A stretch of DNA of 64,000 bases from Candidatus Gastranaerophilales bacterium HUM_9. Lineage in GTDB: Bacteria; Cyanobacteriota; Vampirovibrionia; Gastranaerophilales; Gastranaerophilaceae. The stretch lies in contig DABG01000009.1 in assembly GCA_002103075.1 (NCBI GenBank), forward strand, positions 186,001 through 250,000. The letters are read 5' to 3'. The stretch's first letter is position 1. Each line of letters starts with the position of its first letter. Of the stretch, positions 51,854-59,764 are shown piece after piece. The notes beneath the pieces were generated by a model. It was given only the letters and a program-made list of their open reading frames with translations. It was not told the DNA's origin and ran no database searches. Both the position numbers and the translations under genes were made by a program.

Positions 51854-51889
51854 GTTGAATTTTTATAAAAAAGTTGAATTTTTGTTGAA
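51854..51889 (+). repeat. GTTGAAT direct repeats at the left edge of the accessory block
   Basis: GTTGAAT occurs at 51854, 51873 and (as GTTGAAC) 51884. The last two are 11 bp apart. The same 11-bp-spaced pair occurs at 55740-55758 in the same orientation. Confidence 0.5.
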
Positions 51890-51941
51890 CCCAGAACTAT
51901 AAAGCTAAATTTTTATGATATTATTGTATTAGGAGGCTTGA

Positions 51942-52334
51942 ATGTCAGACTGGAATGTTTTTTATAGTTCATTGGCACAATCAACGGCTGCATTTGTTGG
52001 GTTATTGGGTGCATTTATTATTACCAAAATTATAAATAATGAACAACAATTTAATGAAAATAAAATTTTAATTGAAGATTGTATTGTAACTGCTAATAAT
52101 TTAAAAATGAGGTTAAAAGATAGGTATTTTAATTGGTATAATACAAGAATAAGAGAAAAGGCATTTGAAAAAATAGAAGATAACTCTTATGATGATAACA
52201 ATATTTTATACAAATCACCTGAAATTATATATAATGAGTATAAGTTTTCAGAATTTGACCAAAAATCAGAAGTTTTAGTTGCCATAAAAGAACAACAAGA
52301 AAAATTATTAGGAGGCAACCATGAAAATGAATGA
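51942..52334 (+). CDS. Membrane-anchored protein of unknown function
   Basis: 130 residues. A first helix with SLAQSTAAFVGLLGAFIITKII (about 9-30) is followed by a soluble charged helical part. Such SLAQ..AA..GL.GAF starts occur in a widespread uncharacterised membrane family. AGGAGG lies before the ATG. It overlaps the next gene by 14 bp, and the two look like a translationally coupled pair. Confidence 0.7.
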   Translation: MSDWNVFYSSLAQSTAAFVGLLGAFIITKIINNEQQFNENKILIEDCIVTANNLKMRLKDRYFNWYNTRIREKAFEKIEDNSYDDNNILYKSPEIIYNEYKFSEFDQKSEVLVAIKEQQEKLLGGNHENE

Positions 52335-52959
52335 TATAAATAATTCATTAAAAAATTTAGGGATAAATCGTATAAATTCTTTATTAAGTAATAACCATTT
52401 AGGTTCACTTTCCAAATCATTACAACAAATTGCAGGTATAACTCCAGAATTAGCTAAAGCAAAAACATATATTTCTATTCCTAAAATGAAACCTTTACGA
52501 ATGTATAATGCAAAATTAGAAGAGAACATAATAAAAGAAAAAGAAAAAATTAACGAAATATTAGCAGAAGTTTACTTACACCAAGAAAAAGTAGCACATT
52601 TATACAACAGACTTTCAAGTAATCCACAATCATCAAAAATAATTGCAAATTCTATTTATATTTCTTTGTTTTTGATTATAACTTGTATATCCATTCCATT
52701 ATTGGTATTACCTACCGATACATATATTACAATTCAAGCATTTCCGCAAATATTATTAGAAAATTTGCTTACAATAAAAGGGGTATTTGTAGCAACTTCT
52801 ACAATATTGACTTGTGCAATTTTTGTAACTTTTCTAATTAAAAATAATTCAATGAAATATTCAAGAGAAACAATGCAGAGATTAGAAGAAATAACTAAAT
52901 TAGAAAATTATTCTGAATATTTGAAGAACTATGTTGAAAATACAAATTCAGAAAATTAA
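52321..52959 (+). CDS. Two-helix membrane protein of unknown function
   Basis: 212 residues: soluble helical N-terminal half (about 1-105, with a coiled coil at 66-98), two membrane helices (about 110-130 and 150-172) and a short charged tail. AGGAGG precedes its ATG inside the preceding gene. Partner of the 130-residue protein by gene overlap. Function unknown. Confidence 0.7.
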   Translation: MKMNDINNSLKNLGINRINSLLSNNHLGSLSKSLQQIAGITPELAKAKTYISIPKMKPLRMYNAKLEENIIKEKEKINEILAEVYLHQEKVAHLYNRLSSNPQSSKIIANSIYISLFLIITCISIPLLVLPTDTYITIQAFPQILLENLLTIKGVFVATSTILTCAIFVTFLIKNNSMKYSRETMQRLEEITKLENYSEYLKNYVENTNSEN

Positions 52960-52982
52960 ATTACATGTTATATCAAAAAGAT

Positions 52983-53186
52983 TTATAAATTATTTTTCTC
53001 TTTTTGTCGATTTTCTTTTAATTCAATTACCTTTTCTTCTGCATATATTGCACTTTCAACACTATGCCATTTCCAACATTTTTTAATCAGTGCTAACACC
53101 TCTTCATCATTTTCATACTTAGCCTGTCTTTTAGCATGTATGAGGTAGTACCTAGATTTAGGAAGAAGTGCATTGTGTTCTCGCAT
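52983..53186 (-). CDS. Small basic protein of unknown function
   Basis: 67 residues, highly charged and helical (RYYLIHAKRQAKYENDEEVLALIKKCWKWHSVESAIYAEEKVIELKENRQKEK). Only a distant AAGGGA supports the start, so it may be longer or not expressed. Confidence 0.45.
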   Translation of the reverse strand: MREHNALLPKSRYYLIHAKRQAKYENDEEVLALIKKCWKWHSVESAIYAEEKVIELKENRQKEKNNL

Positions 53187-53203
53187 AATATCTGTACTAT
53201 CCC

Positions 53204-53458
53204 TTAAATCACTACCATCTTGTGCTGCTTGGTTAATGCAGTTGCTGTGTCAAAGCTTCTTCTAATACTGGTATTTGTTTGAATATTTGATACAGTATTT
53301 GCAACTCCGGCAACAGTATTAATACCTCCATATACAGTTCCTGCATTCAATGCTCTTGATTGGACATTTAAAGCATTATCTAAACTGTCGGCATAGCAAT
53401 TAGCAATTGATAAAGTTAATACAAAAATTGCTGTAAAAATCTTTCTCATACAATTCAT
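53204..53458 (-). CDS. Small secreted protein of unknown function
   Basis: 84 residues with a signal peptide (MRKIFTAIFVLTLSIANCYA). The mature part is Ala/Thr/Asn-rich (LNAGTVYGGINTVAGVANTVSNIQTNTS). AAGGTAG stands 4 nt before the first ATG; an in-frame ATG three codons on is an alternative start. It may form a pair with the small gene 17 bp downstream. Confidence 0.6.
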   Translation of the reverse strand: MNCMRKIFTAIFVLTLSIANCYADSLDNALNVQSRALNAGTVYGGINTVAGVANTVSNIQTNTSIRRSFDTATALTKQHKMVVI

Positions 53459-53471
53459 TTCTACCTTATAT

Positions 53472-53533
53472 CAGGTCTTTTAGACCTGCAATGGTTATAA
53501 TCTTTTATACCATTTTGGGCTCTAAATGGTATA
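53472..53533. repeat. Two hairpins at the edge of the recombinase remnant
   Basis: CAGGTCT-TTT-AGACCTG (53472-53488) and TATACCATTT-8 nt-AAATGGTATA (53506-53533). The second overlaps the start of the remaining recombinase frame. Their role is unclear; they could be terminators or recombination-site arms. Confidence 0.5.
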
Positions 53534-53905
53534 AGACAGATTTTATATTTACACAAGAAAACGGGAAACTAATGCACCCAGACACTTTAACCGATTATTG
53601 CAAAAAAATTCGCTAAAAAATATAATGATATAATTAACAAAAATAATGAAAACAGAGCGGATGGGGCAAAAATTAAATTATTACCACATATATATCCACA
53701 TAAATTTAGACATTCGCAAGCAACTATACTGGAACAGAATGGTGTAGACATTGTTACTATTAGTAAAAGATTAGGTCATTCAAATATAAGTACGACCACA
53801 AACATTTATACTCTTGTGTTTAATAATACTGATAGAAATGCTTGTAATATGTTAGAAAATGTTTTATCAAAGCAAAATTCACAAAAACAAACTATACTAA
53901 ACTAA
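53527..53905 (+). pseudogene. Tyrosine recombinase (integrase), truncated and frameshifted
   Basis: The plus strand encodes the C-terminal catalytic part of a phage-type integrase: WYKTDFIFTQENGKLMHPDTL, then PHKFRHSQATILEQ (HxxR-H active-site box), RLGHSNISTTTNIYT with the nucleophilic Tyr, and a normal stop at 53903-53905. The two halves are in different frames. Removing one A from the A7 run at 53602-53608 joins them. Everything upstream of the catalytic domain is gone. The end overlaps the PIN gene, convergent, by 9 bp. A dead mobile-element relic. Confidence 0.88.
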
Positions 53906-54445
53906 CATTTTTTCATTAGCAGTGATAACTTCTAGTGGTGAATTTAATAAAGAATAATCAACATCTTCTGTAATTAATTTTATATCGTTATAGTTGCATA
54001 AATAATTAAAATATTCATCATTAAAATCAATTTTTATATTGTCTGTTAAATCATCAATTGCTAATTCTTTAAAATTATCACTTAATTTTGTGAAAGTGCT
54101 TAACATTCGTCTTACAATAGGCTTAATTTGTTCTATGGCGTAAGAATAATCATCAGAATTTCTAAAATCCCTCTTCTTTTGATAATTCTCACCTTTAGAT
54201 TTCTTTTTAATATTGTATTCTCTTGAAATCAAAACATTAACAAATTCTGCCAAATTTAATGATGTCAAATATATTGTAGCTCCAGATTTAACTATTTCAG
54301 CCATAAAATTACTATAAACTTCTGATTTTGTTTCATTTAAATCCGGATTTAAACTATTGTATAAATAAACTAAAATATTTGTATCAAAGAGAAATTTATC
54401 AGTAGATTTTGGTTTATAAGTTGATAAATTACAAACTTTAACCAT
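53897..54445 (-). CDS. PIN-domain nuclease-like protein
   Basis: 182 residues. The PIN acidic residues are present: Asp21 (FDTNILVYLY), Glu67 (NLAEFVNV), Asp140/143 and Asp161/163 in LITEDVDYS. PIN proteins of this size usually cut RNA (VapC toxins) but the usual small antitoxin is missing. It is instead the third gene of an operon with a STAS-like protein, which it overlaps by 8 bp, and a GHKL ATPase. A basic stretch KKKSKGENYQKKRDFR (about 80-95) is inserted in the middle. Confidence 0.85.
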   Translation of the reverse strand: MVKVCNLSTYKPKSTDKFLFDTNILVYLYNSLNPDLNETKSEVYSNFMAEIVKSGATIYLTSLNLAEFVNVLISREYNIKKKSKGENYQKKRDFRNSDDYSYAIEQIKPIVRRMLSTFTKLSDNFKELAIDDLTDNIKIDFNDEYFNYLCNYNDIKLITEDVDYSLLNSPLEVITANEKMLV

Positions 54446-54806
54446 TATCTAATTCCTCTTTTAGTGCTTCATCCAGTTGTGCTCTATATTCAGGATTTTG
54501 ATAATACTCTTTGGCTCTTTTTAAAACAGTTGCAAGTATGTCCCAATCATCTTTTTTCATATTTGTTGTTTTTACATTACTGCGTAAAAATTCAACACTA
54601 TAATCTTCTTTATATAATTGACCAACAGCCGTATTTAAAAAAGCAGAAATAACCATATCAATATTTACAAAATCTAATAAAACAGAATTTCCGGCTTTTA
54701 ACGCTTTATTAATTTTTTCAAAAACTTTTTGTCCATCAGTATCTGAAACAGCAGCACTTCCACCAACTTCATTATAAATATTAATTTTTATCTCATTGTT
54801 TGACAT
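54438..54806 (-). CDS. STAS-like (DUF4325-type) protein
   Basis: 122 residues. The core NSVLLDFVNIDMVISAFLNTAVGQLY (about 40-65) is the STAS-like signature, with helical tail KRAKEYYQNPEYRAQLDEALKEEL. STAS proteins bind switch kinases; this class is often found next to GHKL ATPases. Here the ATPase gene ends 8 bp upstream and the PIN gene starts inside its end, so all three are co-translated. AGGAGAAAAA precedes the ATG. Confidence 0.8.
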   Translation of the reverse strand: MSNNEIKINIYNEVGGSAAVSDTDGQKVFEKINKALKAGNSVLLDFVNIDMVISAFLNTAVGQLYKEDYSVEFLRSNVKTTNMKKDDWDILATVLKRAKEYYQNPEYRAQLDEALKEELDNG

Positions 54807-54814
54807 TTTTTCTC

Positions 54815-55693
54815 CTAGAAAAATAACTCGTCAATTTGTTCATCCTCTGTCATATAATCTTGAGTGTCATCCATTTTGATTTTCAAATTGACAATAGTTC
54901 CAATGAATGAATTATCAAATTCTTTCACATTAATTCTATCATAAACATTTTCATACCAATAACCATTATCTGATATTACTTGCAAAGTTCCTTTATTTTG
55001 ACTTATAAATTTTCTTACAGTTTCAAAACCCAGTCCTCCTGATATACCTTGTTTTGTGGTAGTATCTTTTCTTACTGCCCATTGTATTGCTAGCATTGCA
55101 CTTATATCATTTCTATTAAAGTAATTGCATACATTTTGCTTAATTGTAGTTCCAGTATTTACTATTGTAAAATATAAGTCTTTTTTATTAGGGAAATACT
55201 GCCCACAAGTATAAACATAATCACAATCGGCATGGATTTTAGCATTAACAAAAATTTCCAATAAACTTTTGGCAAAATCTTTTCTAAAACTTTCTGACAT
55301 TTTAGGAAAGTCATGTTTTGTTAATAATTCATCATTTATATATTGATAAAATGACTGATTATCAGTTGCTTTAAATTTTTTATATTTAATAGTTGTAGAA
55401 TAATAATCATCTAATTTAGGGTATCCATAATTGCTTAAAAAATCGTTTTTTTGTAATATGGTTTGAACTCGTGGTTGAAAATTTTCAAAATTTATATTTA
55501 CAAATACATCAGTATCATCAAATATAGCACCCATTAAAGCTGATAAATTTGCTTCTAAATAGTTAGTGTTTGAAAAATCAATATATACATCCTCCACAAA
55601 TAACTTCATCAATGCTTGATACAAATTAATTAAAGAAGAAAAACTTTGATAATTATTTTTAATTTTATTTGGAAGTTTGTATTTTATGCTCAT
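54815..55693 (-). CDS. GHKL-type ATPase with N-terminal STAS-like part
   Basis: 292 residues. The N-terminal half (EDVYIDFSNTNYLEANLSALMGAIFD, about 34-59) reads like a STAS domain. The C-terminal half has an N-box EIFVNAKIH (146-154), a G1-like box with Asn instead of the usual Asp (TIVNTG, 176-181) and GGLGFETVRKF (219-229) as G2 box. No histidine phosphorylation domain or sensor. This is closest to the anti-sigma/switch-kinase branch of the superfamily (SpoIIAB/RsbW style), inferred. First gene of the cassette. Confidence 0.8.
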   Translation of the reverse strand: MSIKYKLPNKIKNNYQSFSSLINLYQALMKLFVEDVYIDFSNTNYLEANLSALMGAIFDDTDVFVNINFENFQPRVQTILQKNDFLSNYGYPKLDDYYSTTIKYKKFKATDNQSFYQYINDELLTKHDFPKMSESFRKDFAKSLLEIFVNAKIHADCDYVYTCGQYFPNKKDLYFTIVNTGTTIKQNVCNYFNRNDISAMLAIQWAVRKDTTTKQGISGGLGFETVRKFISQNKGTLQVISDNGYWYENVYDRINVKEFDNSFIGTIVNLKIKMDDTQDYMTEDEQIDELFF

Positions 55694-55739
55694 ATTTTAC
55701 GACCTATTTATATATTAGCATACTAAATAATTATGTATA

Positions 55740-55758
55740 GTTGAATTAAAGTTGAATT
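55740..55758 (+). repeat. GTTGAATT direct repeat at the right edge of the accessory block
   Basis: GTTGAATTAAAGTTGAATT: two copies of GTTGAATT at 11-bp spacing, 46 bp upstream of the ATPase start and next to the tRNA terminator. It matches the pair at 51873-51889. Confidence 0.5.
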
Positions 55759-55780
55759 ACTTAGATATTTTTATATGTAA

Positions 55781-55813
55781 TAAGGGGATTTCAAAATCCT
55801 TGAAATCCCCTTA
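55781..55813 (-). terminator. Terminator after the initiator tRNA
   Basis: TAAGGGGATTTCAA / TTGAAATCCCCTTA 14-bp stem with 5-nt loop, 8 bp beyond the tRNA 3' end. Confidence 0.85.
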
Positions 55814-55820
55814 TTTTAAT

Positions 55821-55897
<77 letters not shown>

Positions 55898-55949
55898 ATA
55901 TTTAATTATCATTTGCGTTTTATTCTACCTTTGTCGCAGTCCGGTTCCC

Positions 55950-56000
55950 AGACTTACCTCTCCTCAAACGATACTTAATCGTTTTCGTCGGCAGAGTATC
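55950..56000. repeat. Short copy of the dispersed repeat block
   Basis: AAACGATACTTAATCGTTT hairpin followed by CGTCGGCAGAGTATCCCGC, matching 45632-45680. The remainder of the gap to the heat-shock gene is AT-rich with no gene seen; the last 60 bp presumably hold its promoter. Confidence 0.65.
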
Positions 56001-56204
56001 CCGCATTATTTAATTGTCTTTTGATATGCACGACTCAGTATTGCTAAATTATACATACCCAACACCCCTATTATGCTACTTCAATATTAAAAATCAACCC
56101 TTTTGTTAAAAAAGTTAATTTTTGGTTAATTTTTCTTCATTTTTTTGAAATTTGTACCATAATAATAGTGTTGTTGATGAGAACAAAATTGAAAGGAGTA
56201 AATT

Positions 56205-56660
56205 ATGAAATTCTTAATTAAAAAAACACCAAACAATTTTATTAAATCTGTTAACGACGAAATTAGCTCTATACTAAATCGCCATTTTGACAATCTTTAT
56301 CCAGATTATGGTTTCGATGAAATGTCTGAAAATCTATCTATTCCAGTTGAAGTTCGTGATAAAAAAGATGAATACGATGTTCGTGCTGAACTTCCAGGAG
56401 TAAAAAAAGAAGATTTAGATATCGAAATAAATGACAACTACCTAACTATCAGTGCTACTAAATCTGAAGAAAAAAATGAAGAAGAAAAAACTTATAAAAA
56501 ATCAGAGTTCTCTTATGGTGAATTCTCTAGAACTCTTTATCTTCCTCAAGATGTTGACACCGATAAAATTGATGCCAAACTTGAACACGGGGTTCTTAAA
56601 CTAGTTATACCAAAATTAAATAAAGAAGATAAATCTATTAAAAAAATTACGGTTAAATAA
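56205..56660 (+). CDS. Small heat-shock protein (Hsp20 family)
   Basis: 151 residues. The alpha-crystallin domain (about 48-140) has VEVRDKKDEYDVRAELPGVKKEDLDIEI and the closing AKLEHGVLKLVIPK (GVL motif). The C-terminal IxI-like anchor is only weakly seen (KKITVK). It acts as an ATP-independent holdase. AAAGGAG precedes the ATG. Monocistronic, ending at a strong terminator; no CIRCE-type element was noticed. Confidence 0.95.
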   Translation: MKFLIKKTPNNFIKSVNDEISSILNRHFDNLYPDYGFDEMSENLSIPVEVRDKKDEYDVRAELPGVKKEDLDIEINDNYLTISATKSEEKNEEEKTYKKSEFSYGEFSRTLYLPQDVDTDKIDAKLEHGVLKLVIPKLNKEDKSIKKITVK

Positions 56661-56684
56661 TTTCTATAAGAATAGGTAAATAGT

Positions 56685-56719
56685 AAGTCGGAACGAATTC
56701 TCGTTCCGACTTTTCTTAT
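56685..56719 (+). terminator. Terminator of the heat-shock gene
   Basis: AAGTCGGAACGA / TCGTTCCGACTT 12-bp stem, ATTC loop, followed by TTCTTATT. Confidence 0.9.
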
Positions 56720-56739
56720 TATTTACATCAATCTTTATT

Positions 56740-57012
56740 CTAATTTTTTATCAATTTCTTGTTTTTATACTCAATTAAGCATTTAGCTAATTGGTCAGGA
56801 CAACTTGTGCCCCTACCTCCACAATCAATTCCTTCTAAACGATTGATTACTTCATCAACATTCATTCCAACAACAAGTTTTGAAATCCCTGTCAAATTTC
56901 CTTGACAGCCACCTATAAATTCGATATTAGTAATAACATCATCAGTTATTTCTACTCCTATCATTTTTGAACAAGTTCCTCTTGTTGCATATTGAATATA
57001 TTCAGTTGTCAT
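56740..57012 (-). CDS. TSCPD-domain protein
   Basis: 90 residues. TRGTCSKMIGVEI near the start, GGCQGNLTGISKLV in the middle and GRGTSCPDQLAKCL at the end match the stand-alone TSCPD family (TIGR03905-type), related to the C-terminal domain of class II ribonucleotide reductases. The three Cys-bearing loops may bind metal. It follows dgt by 19 bp; both could serve nucleotide metabolism, an inference from context. Confidence 0.85.
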   Translation of the reverse strand: MTTEYIQYATRGTCSKMIGVEITDDVITNIEFIGGCQGNLTGISKLVVGMNVDEVINRLEGIDCGGRGTSCPDQLAKCLIEYKNKKLIKN

Positions 57013-57031
57013 AATATTACCTCATCATTCT

Positions 57032-58072
57032 TTATTTGTCGTATTCTTCATAATTTTTATCATAAAGTAACTTCAAAAAGTTCTCATCTTTTGGTTTTGT
57101 AATTATTGGTCTTGGTATAAACTTTTCTTTATACTTTTCAATTGCATACTGATCCGTCATGCCTGAGATATAATCTGTTACCAATAATTCTATTTTTTTA
57201 TCATTATCACAAAATTCTGATAAGTAATTTGTATAATATTCAAATAATGTTTTAACAATATGTCTAGCTTTCTTCTCTTCAATCTTTGCAGGTGAATCAA
57301 CATAAACATTTTTGAACATCCATTCTCTTAATATTTTTGTTTCTTCCCAGCATTCTTCACCCATCTTCACATAATCCTTGTCCAACGAAGTTTCTATAAT
57401 TGATGAAATCATCTTTGAAAGACGTTTAGAAGGAGTTGAAGAAAAATATAATTTACATTCATTAGGCAAATCTTCTTCTGTAATAATTCCTGCTCTAATA
57501 GAATCTTCAATATCGTGGTTTATATACGCAATTTTATCTGCATATTGAACAATCTGAGCTTCCATTGTTTTTGGTTTAAAACCCCACGTATGAGTTAAAA
57601 TTCCGTCAATAGTTTGTTCACATAGGTTCATTTTTTCTATGTGTCTAACAACTCTCACACTTTGCACATTATGATGAAATCCGTTTGTAACAAGTTCGTT
57701 CAACACACCTTCTCCACAATGTCCAAATGGTGTATGTCCCAAATCGTGACCCAAAGAAATTGCTTCAACCAAATCCTCATTCAAATTCAAAGCTCTTGCA
57801 ATCGTTCTTGCAATCTGTGATACTTCAAGTGTATGTGTAAGTCTTGTTCTGAAATGGTCATCAAACGGTGCTAAAAACACCTGTGTTTTATGTTTTAGAC
57901 GTCGAAAAGATTTAGAATGTAGTATTCTATCTCGGTCACGTTGAAAATTAGTTCTGTATTCAGGAACATCGTCTTCAAATTCACGTGTTGCTTCACGGCT
58001 TTTTGCCGCATCTTTTCTTAAATATTTATATTCTTTTTCTTCTAAAATATCTTTAATAGTAGCTTGTTTCAT
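57032..58072 (-). CDS. dgt: dGTP triphosphohydrolase (HD domain)
   Basis: 346 residues. The HD-domain metal residues lie in RLTHTLEVSQIART and LGHDLGHTPFGHCGEG (about 100-118), with the later ADKIAYINHDIEDS. The FRRLKHKTQVF segment is typical of Dgt-like dNTPases. It removes triphosphate from dNTPs and can protect against phages in some bacteria. No Shine-Dalgarno sequence; TATAAT lies 6 nt before the ATG. Confidence 0.94.
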   Translation of the reverse strand: MKQATIKDILEEKEYKYLRKDAAKSREATREFEDDVPEYRTNFQRDRDRILHSKSFRRLKHKTQVFLAPFDDHFRTRLTHTLEVSQIARTIARALNLNEDLVEAISLGHDLGHTPFGHCGEGVLNELVTNGFHHNVQSVRVVRHIEKMNLCEQTIDGILTHTWGFKPKTMEAQIVQYADKIAYINHDIEDSIRAGIITEEDLPNECKLYFSSTPSKRLSKMISSIIETSLDKDYVKMGEECWEETKILREWMFKNVYVDSPAKIEEKKARHIVKTLFEYYTNYLSEFCDNDKKIELLVTDYISGMTDQYAIEKYKEKFIPRPIITKPKDENFLKLLYDKNYEEYDK

Positions 58073-58078
58073 ATAACG

Positions 58079-58087
58079 ATTATATCA
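58079..58087 (-). promoter_or_regulatory. dgt promoter, extended -10, leaderless geometry
   Basis: TGA-TATAAT followed by CGTTAT and the dgt ATG at 58072. A clear -35 is missing, as expected for an extended -10. Confidence 0.65.
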
Positions 58088-58123
58088 CACTTATCATTAT
58101 TACAAAACAGTGGTTTAATAAGG

Positions 58124-58522
58124 TTACTTTCCTTCTTTCTGACGTGTTTCTACTTCTTTTATTATATCGTTAAATGAACCTTTAGGGGCAAGTTCTTTAT
58201 CACCCCAGCTACCACAATGTTTTACACTTCCATCTTCATATATTTCTGTCGCATCATTTGTCATATTTGTATTATTGATTAAAACTGTTCTGCTTTCTGG
58301 AGAATAATTAATACTGTATTTGCATGGATAAATTGTGTTATCAATTTGTTTATTCCCAACTTTTTTTAGAATATTTTTAATCTCATCTTGAGAATATTTA
58401 TCGGACATATCAATAAAAACGGGTGTTTTATCTTCTGTTTTTTTATCTAATGAGGTATTAAATTTTGTAGAATAATTAATTGGTTTTACTGTGTTAATAT
58501 TTGTGTTGTTTACTCCGTTCAT
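58124..58522 (-). CDS. Small protein of unknown function
   Basis: 132 residues, no signal peptide. An Asn/Thr-rich disordered start (NNTNINTVKPINYSTKFNTSLD) leads to a small alpha/beta part (DMSDKYSQDEIKNILKK...YEDGSVKHCGSWGD). AGGAGG precedes the ATG. By its start it resembles the other low-complexity proteins of the window. Confidence 0.7.
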   Translation of the reverse strand: MNGVNNTNINTVKPINYSTKFNTSLDKKTEDKTPVFIDMSDKYSQDEIKNILKKVGNKQIDNTIYPCKYSINYSPESRTVLINNTNMTNDATEIYEDGSVKHCGSWGDKELAPKGSFNDIIKEVETRQKEGK

Positions 58523-58610
58523 ACTTAACCTCCTAGTATACTCTATTGATATTTAAATTAATGGATATAATTAGATTTTTTTGCTAGTTGTTTCATGAAT
58601 CTTTACAACT

Positions 58611-59555
58611 TTATTTAATCAAAATCCAAACAACCATCAAAATAGAGGTATAAATCATTAAATTTCTTGCCTGATACATTCTGAACATATAAATAACTGA
58701 ACGATTTTGTTTAATCTCTTCAAACTCTTCAAACGGAAAATGATACCAATGTTTTTTAGGTAAATATGAAGAGTCTTTTGCAAATTTGTAATCAGATATC
58801 AAAAGGTCAATTGCAAGTGGAAGTGTTAAAACCCCAATAGGTACAATCTTGAATAATGAAAAATACCCCATTGTAAGTAATAATATTTGTATTAAAACCG
58901 CATTCGTCTTAGAGAATAATCTTATAAAAGTTTTTTTACCCTCTTTTGTATCTATATCGTAGTCCATCAAAGTGTCAGTATAAATAAGATTTAATGTAAA
59001 TATGGTTGAAGGTATTGATACAACAAGACTTTCAAAACTAATTGTTCCGGTCATAACAAAATATGTTCCTAAAAACAACAATGGTCCAAACGCAGTTCCA
59101 ATAGCTAATTCAGACATTCTAAGGTTTGATAATAATGGATAACTAAGTACAATTCCACCACCAATAGTCATGAAAATTAGTAGTTTAAATCCATATAAAT
59201 AAAAGAAAAATAATCCAACACAACTGGCAAATGTTAAATATAAAAATACGACAAATAATTGTGTGCGTTGAGTAGTTGAACCATTGAGTAAATATGCACA
59301 TTTCCCTTTTTGAGTATTTGGTAAAATAATTTTATCACCTTTAAACTTCTTCTTTAAAAATTTGAAATCTCTAAAATCATCAAAAAGGTTTGTAGCAAGA
59401 TGACAACAACATATTCCAAATAAAGCAATTATTCCATAAACCCAATTACCATTATGTTTTAAGGCATAACAAAAAATAATTAACCAAGAGAAAAAAGTCA
59501 TTGGTAAAGTATAAATTCTTGAACACTTAAGCCAGAACCAAATTCTAGCAAGCAT
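58611..59555 (-). CDS. UbiA-family prenyltransferase
   Basis: 314 residues with about eight membrane helices. The two Asp motifs are NLFDDFRDF (56-64) and DTLMDYDIDTKEGKKT (about 193-208). Family members attach a prenyl chain to an aromatic ring or lipid, as in MenA or UbiA. The acceptor cannot be told from sequence. The order of the motifs fits MenA-like enzymes. It overlaps the end of the 69-residue gene by one base and is last in the nanE operon. Confidence 0.87.
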   Translation of the reverse strand: MLARIWFWLKCSRIYTLPMTFFSWLIIFCYALKHNGNWVYGIIALFGICCCHLATNLFDDFRDFKFLKKKFKGDKIILPNTQKGKCAYLLNGSTTQRTQLFVVFLYLTFASCVGLFFFYLYGFKLLIFMTIGGGIVLSYPLLSNLRMSELAIGTAFGPLLFLGTYFVMTGTISFESLVVSIPSTIFTLNLIYTDTLMDYDIDTKEGKKTFIRLFSKTNAVLIQILLLTMGYFSLFKIVPIGVLTLPLAIDLLISDYKFAKDSSYLPKKHWYHFPFEEFEEIKQNRSVIYMFRMYQARNLMIYTSILMVVWILIK

Positions 59556-59764
59556 TAAAATAACCCCTCATAAAGTTTTACTGATTCATAATTCATGCCG
59601 GCTTCAAGAAGTTCCTCCGGTTTTAATCCAAACAACGAAATAATGTTTTCAATTTCATCTTTAGAAGTTGAATTCAAAACAATTTCAATTGCTTCCTTTC
59701 TTGATAGCTTAGAAATTTGACTGTGAGCTCCTTTAGCTAATATACGTTTCTTTGATTTTCCCAT
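59555..59764 (-). CDS. Small helical protein in the nanE operon
   Basis: 69 residues from the ATG at 59764, which overlaps the stop of the ROK kinase (TAATG). Basic start (GKSKKRILAKGAHSQISKLSRKEA) then an acidic helical part (SKDEIENIISLFGLKPEELLEAGMNYESV). No family recognised; its tight overlaps on both sides argue that it is real. Confidence 0.65.
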   Translation of the reverse strand: MGKSKKRILAKGAHSQISKLSRKEAIEIVLNSTSKDEIENIISLFGLKPEELLEAGMNYESVKLYEGLF

